64,000 nt of DNA, taken from contig JAAYIN010000037.1 in NCBI GenBank assembly GCA_012523405.1, positions 41,962 through 105,961 on the forward strand, in the 5' to 3' direction. Under the pieces are notes generated by a model, which saw only the letters and a program-made list of their open reading frames with translations, did not search any database and was not told where the DNA came from. Source of the DNA: Clostridiales bacterium. Its GTDB lineage: Bacteria > Bacillota > Clostridia > Christensenellales > Aristaeellaceae. Positions within the stretch are counted from its first letter, which is position 1; each line of letters begins with the position of its first letter. The position numbers were made by a program, and so were the translations under genes. Positions 16,202 to 25,395 of the stretch are shown here, piece by piece.

Positions 16202-16674
16202 TACGCATTGGTTATGGAATGGACGTACACAAATTAGTAGAAGATCGCAAGCTGATTTTATGCGGGATTGAAGTTCCGCACACCTTCGGTTTGCTTGGAC
16301 ACAGTGATGCAGACGTTGCTACCCACGCACTCATGGACGCGCTGCTTGGCGCACTGGCGCTTGGCGACATCGGCAAGTTATTCCCCGACACAAGCGAGGA
16401 ATACCGCGGCGCGGATTCTGTTGAGCTGCTTAAGGTTGTGATGGAACACGTCAGTGAGCACGGCTATCGGCTTGGCAACACAGACATCACCATCGCCGCT
16501 CAGCGTCCCAAGCTTCGCCCCTACATTGACCTGATGCGCGAGAATCTAGCGGCTGCGATGAATGCCTCAGTCGACCAGATCAGCGTGAAAGCCACAACCA
16601 CCGAAAATCTCGGTTTTGTTGGCGAAGAGCTCGGCATGAGTGCATATGCGGTCTGCCTTTTGATCAAAGCGTAA
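16198..16674 (+). CDS. ispF: 2-C-methyl-D-erythritol 2,4-cyclodiphosphate synthase
   Basis: A 158-residue trimeric metal enzyme that cyclises the CDP-ME 2-phosphate to MEcPP with loss of CMP. The metal ligands are seen in GYGMDVHKL (Asp and His) and later in the His of LLGHSDADV. The GDIGKLFPDT and TTTENLGFVG segments are typical. The length is standard. It overlaps ispD by four bases. The intermediate kinase IspE is not in this window. Confidence 0.96.
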   Translation: MIRIGYGMDVHKLVEDRKLILCGIEVPHTFGLLGHSDADVATHALMDALLGALALGDIGKLFPDTSEEYRGADSVELLKVVMEHVSEHGYRLGNTDITIAAQRPKLRPYIDLMRENLAAAMNASVDQISVKATTTENLGFVGEELGMSAYAVCLLIKA

Positions 16675-16704
16675 CCATACCACACCAAAGAGGAGAGGGT
16701 AGCG

Positions 16705-19080
16705 ATGCAAAAGCGTCCTGTGATCTCAGCGCATAACTACGTGATGCTTACGCTCGCCCTTGCCTTCTTTGTGGGTTGTCGTTTTGCCCTGAACTTTACG
16801 CAGGGTGCATGGCCTTGGCTCGTTTTCGGTCTTGGCATAGCCCTGCTTCCTTTGCGCCGTAAAATGGATAAGAGCATTTATATTGCTCTGGCACTTTGCT
16901 CCTTATCCATTGGCATCATGCTAACACATCATGCGCTCACGCCCATCGCGCCAACGCCCGGACATTATGAAGTCACAGGCTATGTCTATGGCGATCCGAC
17001 GATCAGGGATGATGGGCGCATCACCTTTACCCTAACGGATATTTCGCTTGACGGCGCCATGCAAGATGGGCGCGCCTACTGTTCGGTATATTTAAACGGC
17101 GAGGAAATGCCCGCTGTTTTTGATGGGGCTGCATTGAGATTTGACGGCAGGGTATACTTACCAGACGGCAAGAGCGGTGCGCCTCATTTTGATTTCAGGC
17201 TTTGGATGCTTCAAAACAATATGACCTTTGGCATCGCTTCATCCAGTGAACTCACCACCGACAACACCCCTGAAACCGCACCCGTCAAGGATTGGGCATC
17301 GCGCATCAGAAAGGTGTTCTCCAAATCCCTGACCCGCACCATGGGCGACAACTCGCGTCTCGCCATGGCCATGCTGTTCAGCGACCGCGAAGGTCTCGCA
17401 ACGGATGAAAGCGAGGCGTTTTCAAAGCTTGGCATCGCTCATGTCCTCTCCGTTTCAGGGCTGCACATTGGACTGATTGCAGGGATCATCGTTTGGATTC
17501 TCAAGAAATGTCGTGTACCGGTGCGCCGCAGACCGCCGATCATCGCAGCATTCCTATTTGTCTATGCCGCTTTGGCTGGCTTTTCGCCCGCCTCCGTTCG
17601 AGCCTCCATCATGTGTGTGCTATATGCGATCGCATCGGTGCTCGTCATCCATCCCGATCCGCTCGCCATCCTTGCCAATGCCATGCTGCTCATCTTGTTA
17701 TTCAATCCAATGCAGGCGCATTCGGCCAGCTTTACCTTGAGCTTCTCCGCCTTGGCAGGAATCACACTGCTCGAGCCAGTGTTTATGAACATTTTTAATG
17801 CAATCAACCGCAGGAGACGATTGCCTAAGCGTGACCGCATGAAAACACGATGGGCACGCATCCGCATTTTCTTTGGCAAACCGCCCAAGCCGTTTGGGTC
17901 AGGGCTTGCCCTATCGCTCGCAGCGCAGATCGGCGTGATGGTCCCGACCGCCATCACCTTCCATTCTCTGCCCCTCTACGGTGTATTCATCAACCTGCTG
18001 GTTGTTCCTTATATGGGTTTTCTCATTCCCATTTATCTGCTTGCCCTCGCCTCATCCCCTATCCCATGGCTGGGGCAGCCATTCGGCTTCGTTGCCTCTC
18101 AAATGAGCGACCTGCTCTTATGGGCGATTCGCCTTCTATCTACCCTCCCCTATGCCTCCATACGCGTACCCGCTGTATCGCCGCTTTTGATCTTTGCTTT
18201 CTTCATGATCGTCCTTTTGGTATCCAGAAGAACATATGCCCCAAGGATGCAGAAGGTCTGTGCGATTGCGCTCATCTGCCTTGTGGCCGCTATCGGGACT
18301 TACACCTCCCAGCCCGCATCGCTTCGATATATCCAGCTTGCAGTCGGTCAAGCTGATGCGTCTTTGCTCATGGATAACGACCTGACCATAGCGATTGACG
18401 TGGGCGATGACGGAGAAGCAGCGGTTGACTATCTGCTTGATGAGGGGCGCAATATCGATGCGCTCTACCTCACTCATCTGCATTTAGATCACGCGCTTGG
18501 CATTCATCATCTCATCGAGTCAGGAATCAAGATCAAGCAAATCTATTTGCCCATCAATGCCGCGGGACAGGGGCTCAGTGAGGAATCCCTCACGCTATAC
18601 CGCGACATACAAAACCTCGGCATTCCAATCACGGAGCTTGCAGCCGGCGACCAACTGCGATACAATGAAACGGTGATTGATGTTCTTTGGCCAACGGACA
18701 CGGCTGCCAGAAGCGGTCATGATGCAAACGACATGCCGCTTGTGCTGCGCATTGATTTTGGCGGCTATACGCTTTTGAGCACCAGCGATATCAACGGCAC
18801 TTACGAAGCCTATGCAGCTGCCCCATGCGATGTGCTCAAGGTTTCTCATCATGGAAGCTCAAAGAGCACATTCAATCAATATTTGGACTTCGTCAGCCCC
18901 AAAATTGCAATGGTCAGCTGTTCATCAGGCAGTCGTTCACTGCCGGGCACCGATACGCTTCAGCGGCTGACAAACCACCGGATTCCAATCTTTCGCACCG
19001 ACGAAGCGGGCGATATCACCATTACTATCAAAGACGGTCAACTATGCGTGACCCCTTATAAAGCGAGGATAAACGAGTGA
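16705..19080 (+). CDS. comEC: ComEC/Rec2 DNA-uptake channel
   Basis: A 791-residue membrane protein that conducts single-stranded DNA into the cell during transformation. Several N-terminal hydrophobic helices precede an OB-like domain (about residues 90-185). The Competence transmembrane domain follows (about 225-510), with LSVSGLHIGLIAG near residue 250. A metallo-beta-lactamase domain occupies the last 250 residues, with LTHLHLDHALG and VSHHGSSKST, presumably the nuclease that degrades the second strand. It appears full length. It overlaps holA by four bases (GTGA). comEA is encoded 22.8 kb away on the other strand. Confidence 0.93.
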   Translation: MQKRPVISAHNYVMLTLALAFFVGCRFALNFTQGAWPWLVFGLGIALLPLRRKMDKSIYIALALCSLSIGIMLTHHALTPIAPTPGHYEVTGYVYGDPTIRDDGRITFTLTDISLDGAMQDGRAYCSVYLNGEEMPAVFDGAALRFDGRVYLPDGKSGAPHFDFRLWMLQNNMTFGIASSSELTTDNTPETAPVKDWASRIRKVFSKSLTRTMGDNSRLAMAMLFSDREGLATDESEAFSKLGIAHVLSVSGLHIGLIAGIIVWILKKCRVPVRRRPPIIAAFLFVYAALAGFSPASVRASIMCVLYAIASVLVIHPDPLAILANAMLLILLFNPMQAHSASFTLSFSALAGITLLEPVFMNIFNAINRRRRLPKRDRMKTRWARIRIFFGKPPKPFGSGLALSLAAQIGVMVPTAITFHSLPLYGVFINLLVVPYMGFLIPIYLLALASSPIPWLGQPFGFVASQMSDLLLWAIRLLSTLPYASIRVPAVSPLLIFAFFMIVLLVSRRTYAPRMQKVCAIALICLVAAIGTYTSQPASLRYIQLAVGQADASLLMDNDLTIAIDVGDDGEAAVDYLLDEGRNIDALYLTHLHLDHALGIHHLIESGIKIKQIYLPINAAGQGLSEESLTLYRDIQNLGIPITELAAGDQLRYNETVIDVLWPTDTAARSGHDANDMPLVLRIDFGGYTLLSTSDINGTYEAYAAAPCDVLKVSHHGSSKSTFNQYLDFVSPKIAMVSCSSGSRSLPGTDTLQRLTNHRIPIFRTDEAGDITITIKDGQLCVTPYKARINE

Positions 19081-20096
19081 ATCATACGGCATTCTTTCAG
19101 GCGGTTAAGTCAGGGAACATCGCGCCATGCTATGTGTTTGAAGGTGCGGAGGAATATATCAAGCAGCAAGCGCTCTCAAACCTCTGCTCCAAGCTGTTGC
19201 CTGCAGGGCTTGAAGAGATGAACCTAACCGATCTCACCGATCCCGACGCAGATCAGCTCATCGCAGCCTCTGAAACGCTGCCTTTTATGGGTGATGTGCG
19301 CATTGTGGTCATACGCGATTGTGCGCTGCTAACCGCAGGACGCAAATCAGAGGATGAGCGCAAGATCACTGCCATTTCGGAGTATTTAACCAATATTTCC
19401 CCAAGCACCTGTCTTGTTTTCTACGTAAAAGGCAAAGCGGACGGACGCAAAAAGCTCTACACACAGCTAAAGAAAATGAACTGCATCGTTGATTTTTCCC
19501 CCATGGGCGATGCCGAATGCGCAGACTGGGCGCGCAAAACCATGCGCCGCAGCGGCAAGCAAATGGACAGTCAAACGGCTGGAAAGCTCATATTCACAGT
19601 CGGACGCGACGCTGCACTTTTGAAACAGGAAATGGATAAGCTCACGAGCTTTTTGCAGGACCGAGATACGGTCACTGATGAGGATATTGACGCCGTATGC
19701 ACCCGCTCAACCGAGTGCACTGTCTTTCAAATGGTCGATGCACAGGTTGCAGGCAAGATGGACACAGCATTCTCGCTCCTTCGCGATATGGTGCGCTCGG
19801 GCGAGGATCGCATCGGCATCCTTGCCATGCTGCTGCGCCAATATCGCATCCTATACCACATGCGCTGTCTCCTTGACGAAAAAACCCCACAGCAAGCACA
19901 GGCAAGCCTTCTTGGCATTCCCCCCTTTGCCGTTGGGCGTACACAGCAGCAGGCCCGCCGCTTTGAAAAAGAGCGCCTCAAAGCCGCATACAGCTATCTG
20001 ATGAACTACGAATACGAAATCAAAACCGGCCGCATCACACAAGATGGCTGTGCAGAAAGTGCACTATTGCAGCTTGAGGGCATTCTCAGAGGTTGA
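19077..20096 (+). CDS. holA: DNA polymerase III delta subunit
   Basis: A 339-residue clamp-loader subunit that opens the beta sliding clamp. The N-terminal half has the delta-family CYVFEGAEEYIKQQAL opening and LVFYVKGKADGRKKLY, and the C-terminal collar domain includes EDRIGILAMLLRQYRILYHM. The start is GTG 19077, inside the end of comEC. The order comEC-holA is widespread in Firmicutes; rpsT, often next, is not here. Confidence 0.93.
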   Translation: MNHTAFFQAVKSGNIAPCYVFEGAEEYIKQQALSNLCSKLLPAGLEEMNLTDLTDPDADQLIAASETLPFMGDVRIVVIRDCALLTAGRKSEDERKITAISEYLTNISPSTCLVFYVKGKADGRKKLYTQLKKMNCIVDFSPMGDAECADWARKTMRRSGKQMDSQTAGKLIFTVGRDAALLKQEMDKLTSFLQDRDTVTDEDIDAVCTRSTECTVFQMVDAQVAGKMDTAFSLLRDMVRSGEDRIGILAMLLRQYRILYHMRCLLDEKTPQQAQASLLGIPPFAVGRTQQQARRFEKERLKAAYSYLMNYEYEIKTGRITQDGCAESALLQLEGILRG

Positions 20097-20129
20097 GAAT
20101 GCGCACCACCAAATCAAAGGAGCTCTTAT

Positions 20130-21200
20130 ATGCAAAGCGTATCCGTAAAACAAGTACCGACCTATTCGCCCCAGCTTCTTGACGAAGCCATTGCAGCGCA
20201 TTTTGATGCGCTTGATGTCGCCAGTGATCTCACCCCTGAAAGCCGTGTGCTCATCAAGCCCAATTTGCTCGCTGGGCGCGCTCCTGACCTTGCCGTCACC
20301 ACCCATCCCGAAGTGCTGCTGGCAGTCGTTCGCTGGCTTTCAGCACGTGGCATTACCAAGATCACACTCGCCGATAGCCCCGGCGGTGTCTACACACCCG
20401 CCTCTTTGCGCAAAACATACACCGCATGCGGCCTTGATGTACTCGATGATTTTCTCACCTTAAACGAAGATATCACCGCAAGCAACAAAGATGGTTTTTC
20501 CATCATCACGCCCGTGCTGGAAGCCGACTATATCATCAACTGCTGCAAGCTCAAAACCCATGGACTCACGGTCATGACAGCTGGTGTCAAAAATCTATTT
20601 GGCTGCGTACCGGGGCTCAAAAAGCCCGAAATCCACTGCATGAAGCCGACCATTGGTTCGTTTTGCAATCTGCTGGTGGATTTGGCGGAGGTCGTGCGGC
20701 CTCAGGTCACATTGCTGGATGCCATCGACTGCATGGAAGGCAATGGTCCAGGCGGCGGCTCGGTACGCCACATGGGCTATACGCTTGCGTCCCGCTCGCC
20801 CTATGCGCTTGACGAGCAAGCCACCTTGCTCATGGGGCTGCAAATGCAAATGATCCCCATCCTTCGCATCGCTAAGGAGCGAAAACTGCTAAGCGGCACG
20901 ACGCAGCTGCTAGGCGATACCCTCAGGCCCGCCAATCCCCCGTTTACGCTCCCAGACGCCGTTTTAGGCACCGAGAGTATATTTACCCCAAAAGGAATCT
21001 TCCACATCGTATTTGGTCGAAAAAAGGCCTTCCCGCGCGTTTTGACAAGACGATGCGTTGGGTGCGGACTCTGTGCGGAGTCCTGTCCAAAGCATATCAT
21101 CAAAATCGTCAACAAGAAGGCTGTTATTTCAAAAAAGAATTGCATCTCCTGCTTTTGCTGTCAGGAAATGTGCCCCGCACATGCCATCGAAGCAAAATAA
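20130..21200 (+). CDS. DUF362 protein with C-terminal 2x[4Fe-4S] ferredoxin domain
   Basis: A 356-residue iron-sulfur protein. Residues 1-290 form a DUF362 domain (LIKPNLLAGRAPDLAVTTHP, CCKLKTHGLTVMTAGVKNLFG). The last 50 residues hold two ferredoxin-like clusters, CVGCGLCAESCP and CISCFCCQEMCP. DUF362 proteins are common in anaerobes, but their reaction is not established, so I name no substrate. A role in electron transfer is a fair inference. A terminator follows. Confidence 0.85.
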   Translation: MQSVSVKQVPTYSPQLLDEAIAAHFDALDVASDLTPESRVLIKPNLLAGRAPDLAVTTHPEVLLAVVRWLSARGITKITLADSPGGVYTPASLRKTYTACGLDVLDDFLTLNEDITASNKDGFSIITPVLEADYIINCCKLKTHGLTVMTAGVKNLFGCVPGLKKPEIHCMKPTIGSFCNLLVDLAEVVRPQVTLLDAIDCMEGNGPGGGSVRHMGYTLASRSPYALDEQATLLMGLQMQMIPILRIAKERKLLSGTTQLLGDTLRPANPPFTLPDAVLGTESIFTPKGIFHIVFGRKKAFPRVLTRRCVGCGLCAESCPKHIIKIVNKKAVISKKNCISCFCCQEMCPAHAIEAK

Positions 21201-21239
21201 AGCATGTACACGGTGCCGATGGCAGGTGCTGCGCCTATC

Positions 21240-21270
21240 AAAAAAGTCTCCCAAAGCGGAGACTTTTTTT
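21240..21270 (+). terminator. Intrinsic terminator
   Basis: Stem 21240-21251 with 21258-21269, a 6-base loop and a T7 run. It closes the spoVT-to-DUF362 gene block. Confidence 0.9.
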
Positions 21271-21336
21271 CATAGATAGATGCAGGAGATCAAAGATGAT
21301 GAAGCTAGAAAACAGCCAATACCAATCCGATCTTTT

Positions 21337-21915
21337 TTATCCCTCTAAAAATCCCATGCCGCTGGCAATGAGCCGCTCTGCCATCTGTGCAATTTCTTTG
21401 GCAGGCGTGTCCATATCCTCAGACAGCCATTTCCGAAGCAATCCTATGCAGCCAGAGCTTGCAAAGGCATAAAACCACTCAATTTGCACAGGGGTCGCTT
21501 TTTCGTAGAGCTTGAGGTTGCTTTCCGTACAGACCACCTGCCCAAGCTCCAGCACCTTCACCAAAAAATCCTTATCGCCATATTCGCCTAAAATAACCGT
21601 GCACACATCCGATTTTTCTTTTAGCAGCCTGAAGATTTCCGTCGTAATCTCAAGCTGGGTCACCTTAATGTCGGGCAAAAGAAGCGGGCTCAGGGTGTTT
21701 TGTACATTTGTATACAGCTCGTCTTCAATCTCAGACCGCAGCGCATAGATATCCTGATAATGCGCATAAAATGTTCCGCGATTGATCCCTGCCCGTTCGC
21801 AAAGCTCTTTGATGGATATGCTTTGAATGGGCTTAATCGCTAATAATTCGGTGAATGCTTTGCGTATCAGCATTTTACTCACCCTCACGCGATGATCCTT
21901 TATCTCGCTATTCAT
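21337..21915 (-). CDS. TetR/AcrR-family regulator
   Basis: A 192-residue repressor-type protein. The N-terminal helix-turn-helix is clear (IQSISIKELCERAGINRGTFYAHY, split around residues 28-50). The C-terminal ligand domain is of the type often annotated in TetR_C proteins of Clostridia (VLELGQVVCTESN, WFYAFASSGCIGLLRKWL). I choose the ATG at 21913-21915 with GGAGTGG upstream. It is divergent from lacZ with 390 bases between them; a 13-base palindrome lies in its own leader. It may control itself, lacZ or a distant target. Confidence 0.82.
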   Translation of the reverse strand: MNSEIKDHRVRVSKMLIRKAFTELLAIKPIQSISIKELCERAGINRGTFYAHYQDIYALRSEIEDELYTNVQNTLSPLLLPDIKVTQLEITTEIFRLLKEKSDVCTVILGEYGDKDFLVKVLELGQVVCTESNLKLYEKATPVQIEWFYAFASSGCIGLLRKWLSEDMDTPAKEIAQMAERLIASGMGFLEG

Positions 21916-21947
21916 ACTCAACCACTCCGTTATCAATTTTCATTTGT

Positions 21948-21960
21948 ATGATATTATCAT
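21948..21960. promoter_or_regulatory. Candidate TetR operator palindrome
   Basis: ATGATATTATCAT is a 6+1+6 perfect palindrome, 33 bases upstream of the TetR start, in an AT-rich stretch. The size and position suit an autoregulatory operator, but no second copy is visible at lacZ. Confidence 0.35.
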
Positions 21961-22159
21961 TCATTCTCATTATATTACATTTGGTAAAGATATTCAACAA
22001 TGCTGTATGTTTTTAAAGCGTGCTGTATTTTAGCATATCGGTCAAGTTCACAGACCACCGCAAATTAAGCTCGACACAAGCTGACAAATAACCGCATAAC
22101 CCTTTGTATACATGCGGTTACACCTATTGTATCCAATTCCATTCACGCACCTGATTCTA

Positions 22160-22187
22160 TTGACCTTTGCTCAACTTCGTGTATACT
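22160..22187 (+). promoter_or_regulatory. Candidate lacZ promoter
   Basis: TTGACC (22160-22165), 16 bases, TATACT (22182-22187). Transcription from here would give lacZ a leader of about 110 bases. I see no cre-like or other clear operator in the leader. The rest of the 21961-22305 gap holds no gene. Confidence 0.6.
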
Positions 22188-22305
22188 AGAAAGCGGAGAG
22201 AGAATGAGATCAACCACATAATCAGCCCCCTTCAATAGCCATGTGCAACCCACATAGGCATATCTTTGTCAAAAAACAATCATCAATATGTAAGGAGGGT
22301 CCCCA

Positions 22306-25300
22306 ATGAGTGAGCTTCGTTATGACCTAGCTTATCTTACCAACCCGAGAATTTTTGCAAAAGGGCGCATGCCCGCCGTGTCAGATCACGATACATTTCT
22401 AAACACAATCGAAGCCGAAGCCAACGCGAGCAGCCTTCACAGGACGCTTAACGGACTTTGGAAATTCCACTATGCCAAATGCATCAGCAAACGCCCCAAA
22501 GGTTTTGAGGCAGCTGACTATGATTGCGAAAATTGGAGCGACATTCGCGTTCCAGGGCATATTCAAATGCAGGGCTATGGACACCCGCAGTATGTGAATA
22601 CCCAATACCCATGGGACGGTCACGAGGAGATTCTCCCGCCCGCAATCCCAACCGAATTCAACCCCGTCGGCAGCTATGTCCGCTATTTCGAAGTACCAAA
22701 AGCATGGGACAACTCGCGCGTTGTCATTTCCTTCCAAGGTGTTGAAACAGCCTTTTTCTGCTGGGTCAATGGAAAGCTGATCGGCTATGCCGAGGACAGC
22801 TTCACCCCATCGCATTTTGATATAACAAGCGCATTGCAAGAGGGTCAAAACAAGCTTGCAGTCGAAGTATTCCGCTTTTCATCCGCTTCATGGATTGAGG
22901 ATCAGGATTTCTGGCGCTTCTCCGGTATCTTCCGTGATGTTGTGCTAAGCGCACAGCCCAAAGCTCATGTAAGCGATATTTTTGTTCATCCTGAGCTTGA
23001 CGACGACTTTATCAACGGTACGCTCAAGGCAGAGGTATCCATCGAGCTGCCTGATAAAGCGGTCACTTTAGTCAGCGAATTAATCGACAAAAAGGGCAAT
23101 ATCATCGACCATTTCGAAACTGCCGCCTCATCCGAGCTTTTGATCGAGCGCCCCATCCAAAGGCCCTTGCATTGGAGCGCAGAAGATCCGAATCTCTATA
23201 CCCTGCGCCTAACGCTGAAGGATGCCGCCGAGCACGAGCTCGAGGTTGTGCAAACCAAGCTTGGCTTCCGCCGCGTTGAGATGAAGGACGGTCTGATGCT
23301 GCTCAATGGCAAGAGAATCAGCTTCCATGGTGTCAATCGTCATGAGTTCTGCATCGAGGGCGGCCGCTCTGTTTCCGCCAGGCATATGATCGCAGACATC
23401 CGCACCATCAAGCGCAACAACCTCAACGCCGTGCGCACCAGCCACTATCCAAACAACAGCCTATGGTATCGCCTATGCGATGAATACGGCGTCTATCTCA
23501 TTGACGAGGCAAACCTCGAAAGCCATGGCACATGGCAGCTCATGGGCTCGATCAATGACAGTCATACCGTTCCCAACAACAACCCCGATTGGACGGACGC
23601 GCTTATTGACCGCGCCACCTCCATGCAGGAGCGCGATAAGAACCACCCCGCTATTCTGATCTGGTCTTGCGGCAACGAGAGCTATGGCGGCAAATGTATC
23701 TTTGACATGTCAGAGCACATGAGAAAGCGCGACCCCAGCCGCCTTGTGCATTATGAAGGCGTGTTCAATGATCGCAGCTACAACGCAACCTCCGACATGG
23801 AAAGCCAGATGTACACAACCGCAGCGCACGTTGAATCCTTCCTAAACAAGCACCCAGACAAGCCGTTCATTCTTTGTGAATACACCCATGCGATGGGCAA
23901 CAGCATCGGCGGCATGCATAAGTATATCGAGCTTGAAGATCGCAACCCGCGCTATCAAGGCGGATTCATTTGGGATTACATTGATCAAGCTCTGCAGGTC
24001 ACCGCGCCCAATGGCAAGCAACGTCTAACCTATGGCGGCGACTTTGGCGACAGACCGACTGACCGTGATTTCTGCGGCAACGGCATCGTGTTCGCCGATC
24101 GCACACAAACCCCAAAGATGCAGGAAGTCAAATTCCTCTATCAGGACATTCGCATCAAGCCTGATGCTACAGGCGTAACGCTTGAAAACAAATTCCTCTT
24201 TACTAATGCTTCTAAATACCTATTGCGCTGGGAGCTTCGCAGGGATGGCGAGCAGATTCAGTCCGGTACGCTTAACGCGGTTGATGTACCAGCAGGCGAA
24301 ACCCATCATTATGATCTGCCATTGCTATCCCCTGTTGATAGCGGCGAGTATGTGCTCCACTGCGGGCTGTTCCTTCGCCGCCCCAACAAATGGGCAGACA
24401 CCGAATATGAATTGATGCACGGCAATGCAGTGATCGCAAACATCGAGAAGCAAGTACCAGCGGCCGACGCAAACTACATTATTTCCCGCGGCAATGTGAA
24501 TATTGGTGCACGCGGCGCTGGCTTTGAAATGCTCTTTGCGATCACTGAAGGCGGTCTTTCCTCCCTGCGCGGTTCAGACGGGCGCGAGCTCCTATCCACC
24601 GCCCCCTCCCTCAGCTTATTCCGCGCCGCTACCAGCAACGACAATGGTAATGGCGAGTGGATCAGCGAGGCTCTGTGGCAGGTCGCCAGCCTTCACGGCA
24701 TTGGCAGATTCCAAAGCATGGACACAACGGATGGCATTTTGCGCATGCACTACACCCACGAATTGGTGCTCACAGGCGGCGCGGTCATCGACGTTGTCTA
24801 CACGGTGCTTGGTCATGGACGCGTTCAGGTGGACATGAGCTATGCAGGCAAGCAAGGACTGCCTGACATGGCTGCATTCGGCATATCACTGCGCGTACCG
24901 CGCCAACTATGCCATGCCTCCTACTACGGCTATGGTCCGGAAGAAAACTACTGCGACCGCATGCATGGCGCGCAGCTCGGCTTGTTTACCGCAACGCCTC
25001 AAAGCAACCTCACGCCAAATCTTCAGCCCCAAGAATGCGGCAACCGCGAGGGTATACGTCATCTCACGCTGCTAGATGAGCTTGGGCGCGGAATTCGCGT
25101 GGATCAAGTCGATACACCGCTTAGCATCAGCGTATTGCCGTACAATGCAATGGAGCTGAAAACCGCACGTCATATTGATGAGCTAGCTGATCCTACCTAC
25201 ACTTATCTGGACATTGCACTATGCCGCAAGGGTGTCGGCGGAGATGATAGCTGGGGCGCACCTGTGCATCCCGAGTATCATATCCCAACCGATAAGCCCA

Positions 25301-25335
25301 TGAAGCTTTCATTCGTGCTCAGCGTCGTCAAATAA
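22306..25335 (+). CDS. lacZ: Beta-galactosidase, GH2 family
   Basis: A 1009-residue LacZ-type enzyme that hydrolyses lactose and other beta-galactosides. The five-domain LacZ layout is visible: a sugar-binding jelly roll (GHIQMQGYGHPQYVNTQYPW near 85-105), immunoglobulin-like domains, the TIM barrel (GVNRHEF near 343), and the C-terminal beta-sandwich (FRAATSNDNG near 770, YYGYGPEENYCDR near 870). The acid/base Glu is E458 in SCGNESYGG and the nucleophile E525 in ILCEYTHAMGNS. There is no signal peptide, so it is cytoplasmic. ATG follows TAAGGAGGGT. No permease gene is adjacent. Confidence 0.96.
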   Translation: MSELRYDLAYLTNPRIFAKGRMPAVSDHDTFLNTIEAEANASSLHRTLNGLWKFHYAKCISKRPKGFEAADYDCENWSDIRVPGHIQMQGYGHPQYVNTQYPWDGHEEILPPAIPTEFNPVGSYVRYFEVPKAWDNSRVVISFQGVETAFFCWVNGKLIGYAEDSFTPSHFDITSALQEGQNKLAVEVFRFSSASWIEDQDFWRFSGIFRDVVLSAQPKAHVSDIFVHPELDDDFINGTLKAEVSIELPDKAVTLVSELIDKKGNIIDHFETAASSELLIERPIQRPLHWSAEDPNLYTLRLTLKDAAEHELEVVQTKLGFRRVEMKDGLMLLNGKRISFHGVNRHEFCIEGGRSVSARHMIADIRTIKRNNLNAVRTSHYPNNSLWYRLCDEYGVYLIDEANLESHGTWQLMGSINDSHTVPNNNPDWTDALIDRATSMQERDKNHPAILIWSCGNESYGGKCIFDMSEHMRKRDPSRLVHYEGVFNDRSYNATSDMESQMYTTAAHVESFLNKHPDKPFILCEYTHAMGNSIGGMHKYIELEDRNPRYQGGFIWDYIDQALQVTAPNGKQRLTYGGDFGDRPTDRDFCGNGIVFADRTQTPKMQEVKFLYQDIRIKPDATGVTLENKFLFTNASKYLLRWELRRDGEQIQSGTLNAVDVPAGETHHYDLPLLSPVDSGEYVLHCGLFLRRPNKWADTEYELMHGNAVIANIEKQVPAADANYIISRGNVNIGARGAGFEMLFAITEGGLSSLRGSDGRELLSTAPSLSLFRAATSNDNGNGEWISEALWQVASLHGIGRFQSMDTTDGILRMHYTHELVLTGGAVIDVVYTVLGHGRVQVDMSYAGKQGLPDMAAFGISLRVPRQLCHASYYGYGPEENYCDRMHGAQLGLFTATPQSNLTPNLQPQECGNREGIRHLTLLDELGRGIRVDQVDTPLSISVLPYNAMELKTARHIDELADPTYTYLDIALCRKGVGGDDSWGAPVHPEYHIPTDKPMKLSFVLSVVK

Positions 25336-25346
25336 CAACGCAGGAC

Positions 25347-25388
25347 AAAAGCCCCGCCAATGCTAATCAATGCATTGGCGGGGCTTTT
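25347..25388. terminator. Bidirectional terminator between lacZ and the SNF2 gene
   Basis: A perfect 17-bp stem (25347-25363 with 25372-25388) with an 8-base loop, AAAA on the left and TTTT on the right, between convergent genes. Confidence 0.92.
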
Positions 25389-25395
25389 ACTCTGT

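Noticed and set aside
21939..21975. Fur-box-like AT-rich sequence
   Set aside because: Only partial agreement with the 19-bp Fur pattern; the TetR palindrome explains the symmetry better.
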